Assembly: GCA_002404345.1 (NCBI GenBank) | Contig: DHJN01000052.1 | Coordinates: 1 to 25,366, forward strand | Source: Actinobacteria bacterium UBA4719 | GTDB taxonomy: Bacteria; Actinomycetota; Actinomycetes; Actinomycetales; Dermatophilaceae | Direction of reading: 5' to 3' | DNA: 25,366 bases | Shown here: one piece after another, positions 23,731 through 25,366 of the stretch | Position numbering within the stretch: position 1 is the stretch's first letter | Layout of the letters: each line of letters opens with the position of its first letter | The notes under the pieces: model-generated | The model's input: only the letters and a program-made list of their open reading frames with translations | Database searches by the model: none | What the model was told of the DNA's origin: nothing | Made by a program: the position numbers and the translations under genes

Positions 23731-23950
23731 GCTCCAGCACGTGGGCCAACCATGACCCAGGGTGTCTTCGGCCGCGGTGACGGCGGAGCGATGTGACCCT
23801 TCGGCGGCGTGATCTGCGGGCTCCGCCCCGAAGCGGGGGCCGGCTGACCAGGTTTTACTGTTGCACAGGGCTCACTGCGTGTCTCCACAGATCTCCCCAG
23901 TCGCGTCCACAGTGCCCAAGCCCCTTCATGTCGTCGAGGAAACGTGATTC
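23731..23950. other. Convergent gap after the DUF6602 gene
   Basis: 220 bases between two 3' ends. CCCCG-AAG-CGGGG near 23826-23838 forms a short hairpin with a T run some 20 bases later, a weak terminator candidate. Nothing else is recognisable. Confidence 0.3.
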
Positions 23951-24415
23951 TCAACCGGGCTGGTGAAGGACCTTATTCCGGGCGTCCGCACCGAGATAGC
24001 TGGACCAATCGTGTTCCTTGGTCTGCCAGGCGCGGACGGTGTCTGTGCGGTGCTCTTGGACTGAGCATTGGGTCCGGGCCGCGACGTCCATCAGTCGCAT
24101 CTCGATCTCTCGGAATGCCCGGAACCAGTCCAGGGCGCCGGTGGGGGATCCGTGGTCGGAGAACGACATTCGTTCGTGATCGCGCAGTGCGGACAGGGCC
24201 TCGACTATGCCGTTGTGTCGGTACCAGCATGGTGGGATGACGCGGACTTCGATGGCGAAGCGGTCGACGAGCTGCTCGACCCATTCGCGCAGATCGGCAT
24301 ACGCCTGCAGTCGCTCGCTGTCGGTCAGGGACGGCCAGTGGACCGGGCCGGCGAGCTGGCCGAAGGCCTTCTCGAAGGGATCGACGTCGAAGTCGAGTTC
24401 GTCCTGGCCCTTCAT
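23951..24415 (-). CDS. DUF4913-like conjugative-element protein
   Basis: 154 residues. The middle, WVEQLVDRFAIEVRVIPPCWYRHNGIVEALSALRDHE, resembles the core of the DUF4913 family (IPPCWYRH … LVEELSALR), which is common beside transfer genes in actinobacterial elements. Function unknown. ATG at 24415 overlaps the stop of the upstream HNH-type gene in ATGA, so both belong to the transfer operon. The assignment rests on one motif. Confidence 0.6.
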   Translation of the reverse strand: MKGQDELDFDVDPFEKAFGQLAGPVHWPSLTDSERLQAYADLREWVEQLVDRFAIEVRVIPPCWYRHNGIVEALSALRDHERMSFSDHGSPTGALDWFRAFREIEMRLMDVAARTQCSVQEHRTDTVRAWQTKEHDWSSYLGADARNKVLHQPG

Positions 24416-24813
24416 GACGTTGTCTCTGGGCCGTCCCGGAAAGCGTGCTCAGAACGGCGGAGCATGCCGATGATCCCTACGGTGGCGCTAGCGCGGCCGA
24501 GACGACGCCACGACGGTGAGCGGTCGAGGACCGCGTGCAGACACCCATGATCTCGGGCACAGAGCTGCATCAGATCCTCCGGCTCCTCCGCCCCGAGCCG
24601 TTGGTAGGTCAGGTGGTGCAGGTGCCCCGAGCGAATCGACCATCTGCGACCGCAGACCAGGCAGACCGGCGGGGAACCCGTGAGGGTGACCCACCGGGCA
24701 TACCAGGATCGTCGTTTGTCTTGCCACGCCTTTGAGTTCATGTATGCCGCGTACCTGGCGCGACGCGCGACTCGGTCGGCGGCCCAGCGGCTACCGCGAC
24801 GTGGCGTGCGCAT
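24412..24813 (-). CDS. HNH-type zinc-binding protein
   Basis: 133 residues. The N-terminus is basic (RRGSRWAADRVARRARYAAYMNSKAW), followed by CLVCGRR, SGHLHHLTYQRLG, and CARDHGCLH. Paired cysteines, the H-L-H-H segment, the Glu/Asp-rich helix and the last Cys/His pair fit an HNH or HNH-like zinc fold. Whether it is an active nuclease is unclear because the final catalytic His spacing was not checked. ATG at 24813 overlaps the end of the coupling-protein gene by 23 bases, and the stop overlaps the next gene. Genes like this sit in phage and element operons. Confidence 0.65.
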   Translation of the reverse strand: MRTPRRGSRWAADRVARRARYAAYMNSKAWQDKRRSWYARWVTLTGSPPVCLVCGRRWSIRSGHLHHLTYQRLGAEEPEDLMQLCARDHGCLHAVLDRSPSWRRLGRASATVGIIGMLRRSEHAFRDGPETTS

Positions 24814-25366
24814 GCTGGATCACCCTTTCGAGGTGGGCGCGTTGGGCGAGAAGCTGCTGGGAGTCCTTGCGATCCACCCATTTCCCCAGCGTCAGGACAA
24901 TGGGTCGGGCCGAGCGCAGCAGGAGCACGCCGGTGCCGAAGGGGAGAGTGCGCAGCCGGGACGGCTCCATGACCCGGACCTCACGTTCGGAGGTCGAGGT
25001 GGTGGTCCTGCCGTCGGGTCCGGTCGAGGTTGAGGTGTGGCGTTCCTGGCGTGGCCCTATGAGCTTGGACAGGTCGTCGAGGTCGCGGGCGTTCGAGCCG
25101 CCACCGAGGATGACCTTGACGATGGCCGAGTCCCAGATGGCCCCGGCTTGGTGTTCGCCCCAGACGGCGCGGGCCTGGGCCAGTGACTGCAGGACGACGA
25201 GGGTGGAGATTCCGGTGCCGCCGCCTTCGGACATCAGCGAGGACAGCGATGGCAGCGGGTAGTTCGCGGCCTCGTCCAGGATCAGCGAAAGGGGAGGGTC
25301 CAGCCGGGCAGCAGGGGAGCCGGCCGCGATGCGCCGCCCGGCTTCGATGACGTCCTCGACGAACGC
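24791..25366 (-). CDS. TraG/VirD4-type coupling protein, C-terminal part
   Basis: The C-terminal 191 codons of a conjugation coupling ATPase. The 5' end lies beyond the window's right edge. LSLILDEAANYPLPSLSSLMSEGGGTG has the Walker B-like LDEAAN and the TraM-recognition (TraG_D_C) pattern, followed by STLVVLQSLAQARAVWGEHQAGAIWDSAIVKVILGG. Such ATPases pump DNA to the type IV secretion channel. The acidic/Ser-Thr stretch and final DRKDSQQLLAQRAHLERVIQH helix are typical tails. Being cut, its Walker A is not visible. It anchors the assignment of the right-hand region as a conjugative element. Confidence 0.87.
   Translation of the reverse strand, partial: AFVEDVIEAGRRIAAGSPAARLDPPLSLILDEAANYPLPSLSSLMSEGGGTGISTLVVLQSLAQARAVWGEHQAGAIWDSAIVKVILGGGSNARDLDDLSKLIGPRQERHTSTSTGPDGRTTTSTSEREVRVMEPSRLRTLPFGTGVLLLRSARPIVLTLGKWVDRKDSQQLLAQRAHLERVIQHAHATSR

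Overview
The window is high-GC DNA with GTG/TTG starts, overlapping same-strand genes and actinobacterial-type proteins. The selenocysteine formate dehydrogenase with an NrfD-type membrane subunit suggests an actinobacterium, perhaps a member of the Micrococcales. That placement is an inference, because there is no rRNA or marker gene here.

Region 1 (1-1390). A repeat (copy A, cut by the window start) lies directly upstream of a YefM/YoeB toxin-antitoxin pair. The pair abuts the remains of a DUF4184 membrane-protein gene that has lost its 5' part and carries a one-base frameshift in a G run.

Region 2 (1528-14092). This is a complete selenocysteine trait. FdhD (+) delivers sulfur to formate dehydrogenase. 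tRNA-Sec, selA and selB (-) form one likely transcript. selD (+) makes selenophosphate. On the minus strand follow fdhA, fdhB, an NrfD-type subunit and an oxalate/formate-type MFS transporter. fdhA has an in-frame TGA at codon 190 with a SECIS-like hairpin just after it, so it is one selenoprotein gene and not two ORFs. Several of these genes carry short in-frame tandem repeats that add low-complexity linkers.

Region 3 (14093-17773). A DUF1348 (SnoaL/NTF2-like) gene is followed by a stretch without a clear gene. Then come repeat copy B with a HepT/MntA toxin-antitoxin pair, and repeat copy C with a PIN toxin and a helix-turn-helix antitoxin. The three repeat copies point the same way, and each has a different toxin-antitoxin pair directly on its right. 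Copies A and B also bracket the whole selenocysteine region.

Region 4 (17990-25366). The left part of what looks like an integrative conjugative element is transcribed on the minus strand. It holds a TraG/VirD4-type coupling protein (cut by the window end), an HNH-type protein, a DUF4913-like protein, a CHC2/Toprim primase, a helix-turn-helix protein and several unrecognised proteins. One gene of the opposite strand, a DUF6602-like protein with its own promoter and an inverted repeat, looks like cargo.

The most unusual feature is the repeat plus toxin-antitoxin arrangement: three same-orientation repeats with a tRNA T-arm-like core, each paired with an unrelated toxin-antitoxin module, next to a self-contained selenocysteine locus and a conjugative element.
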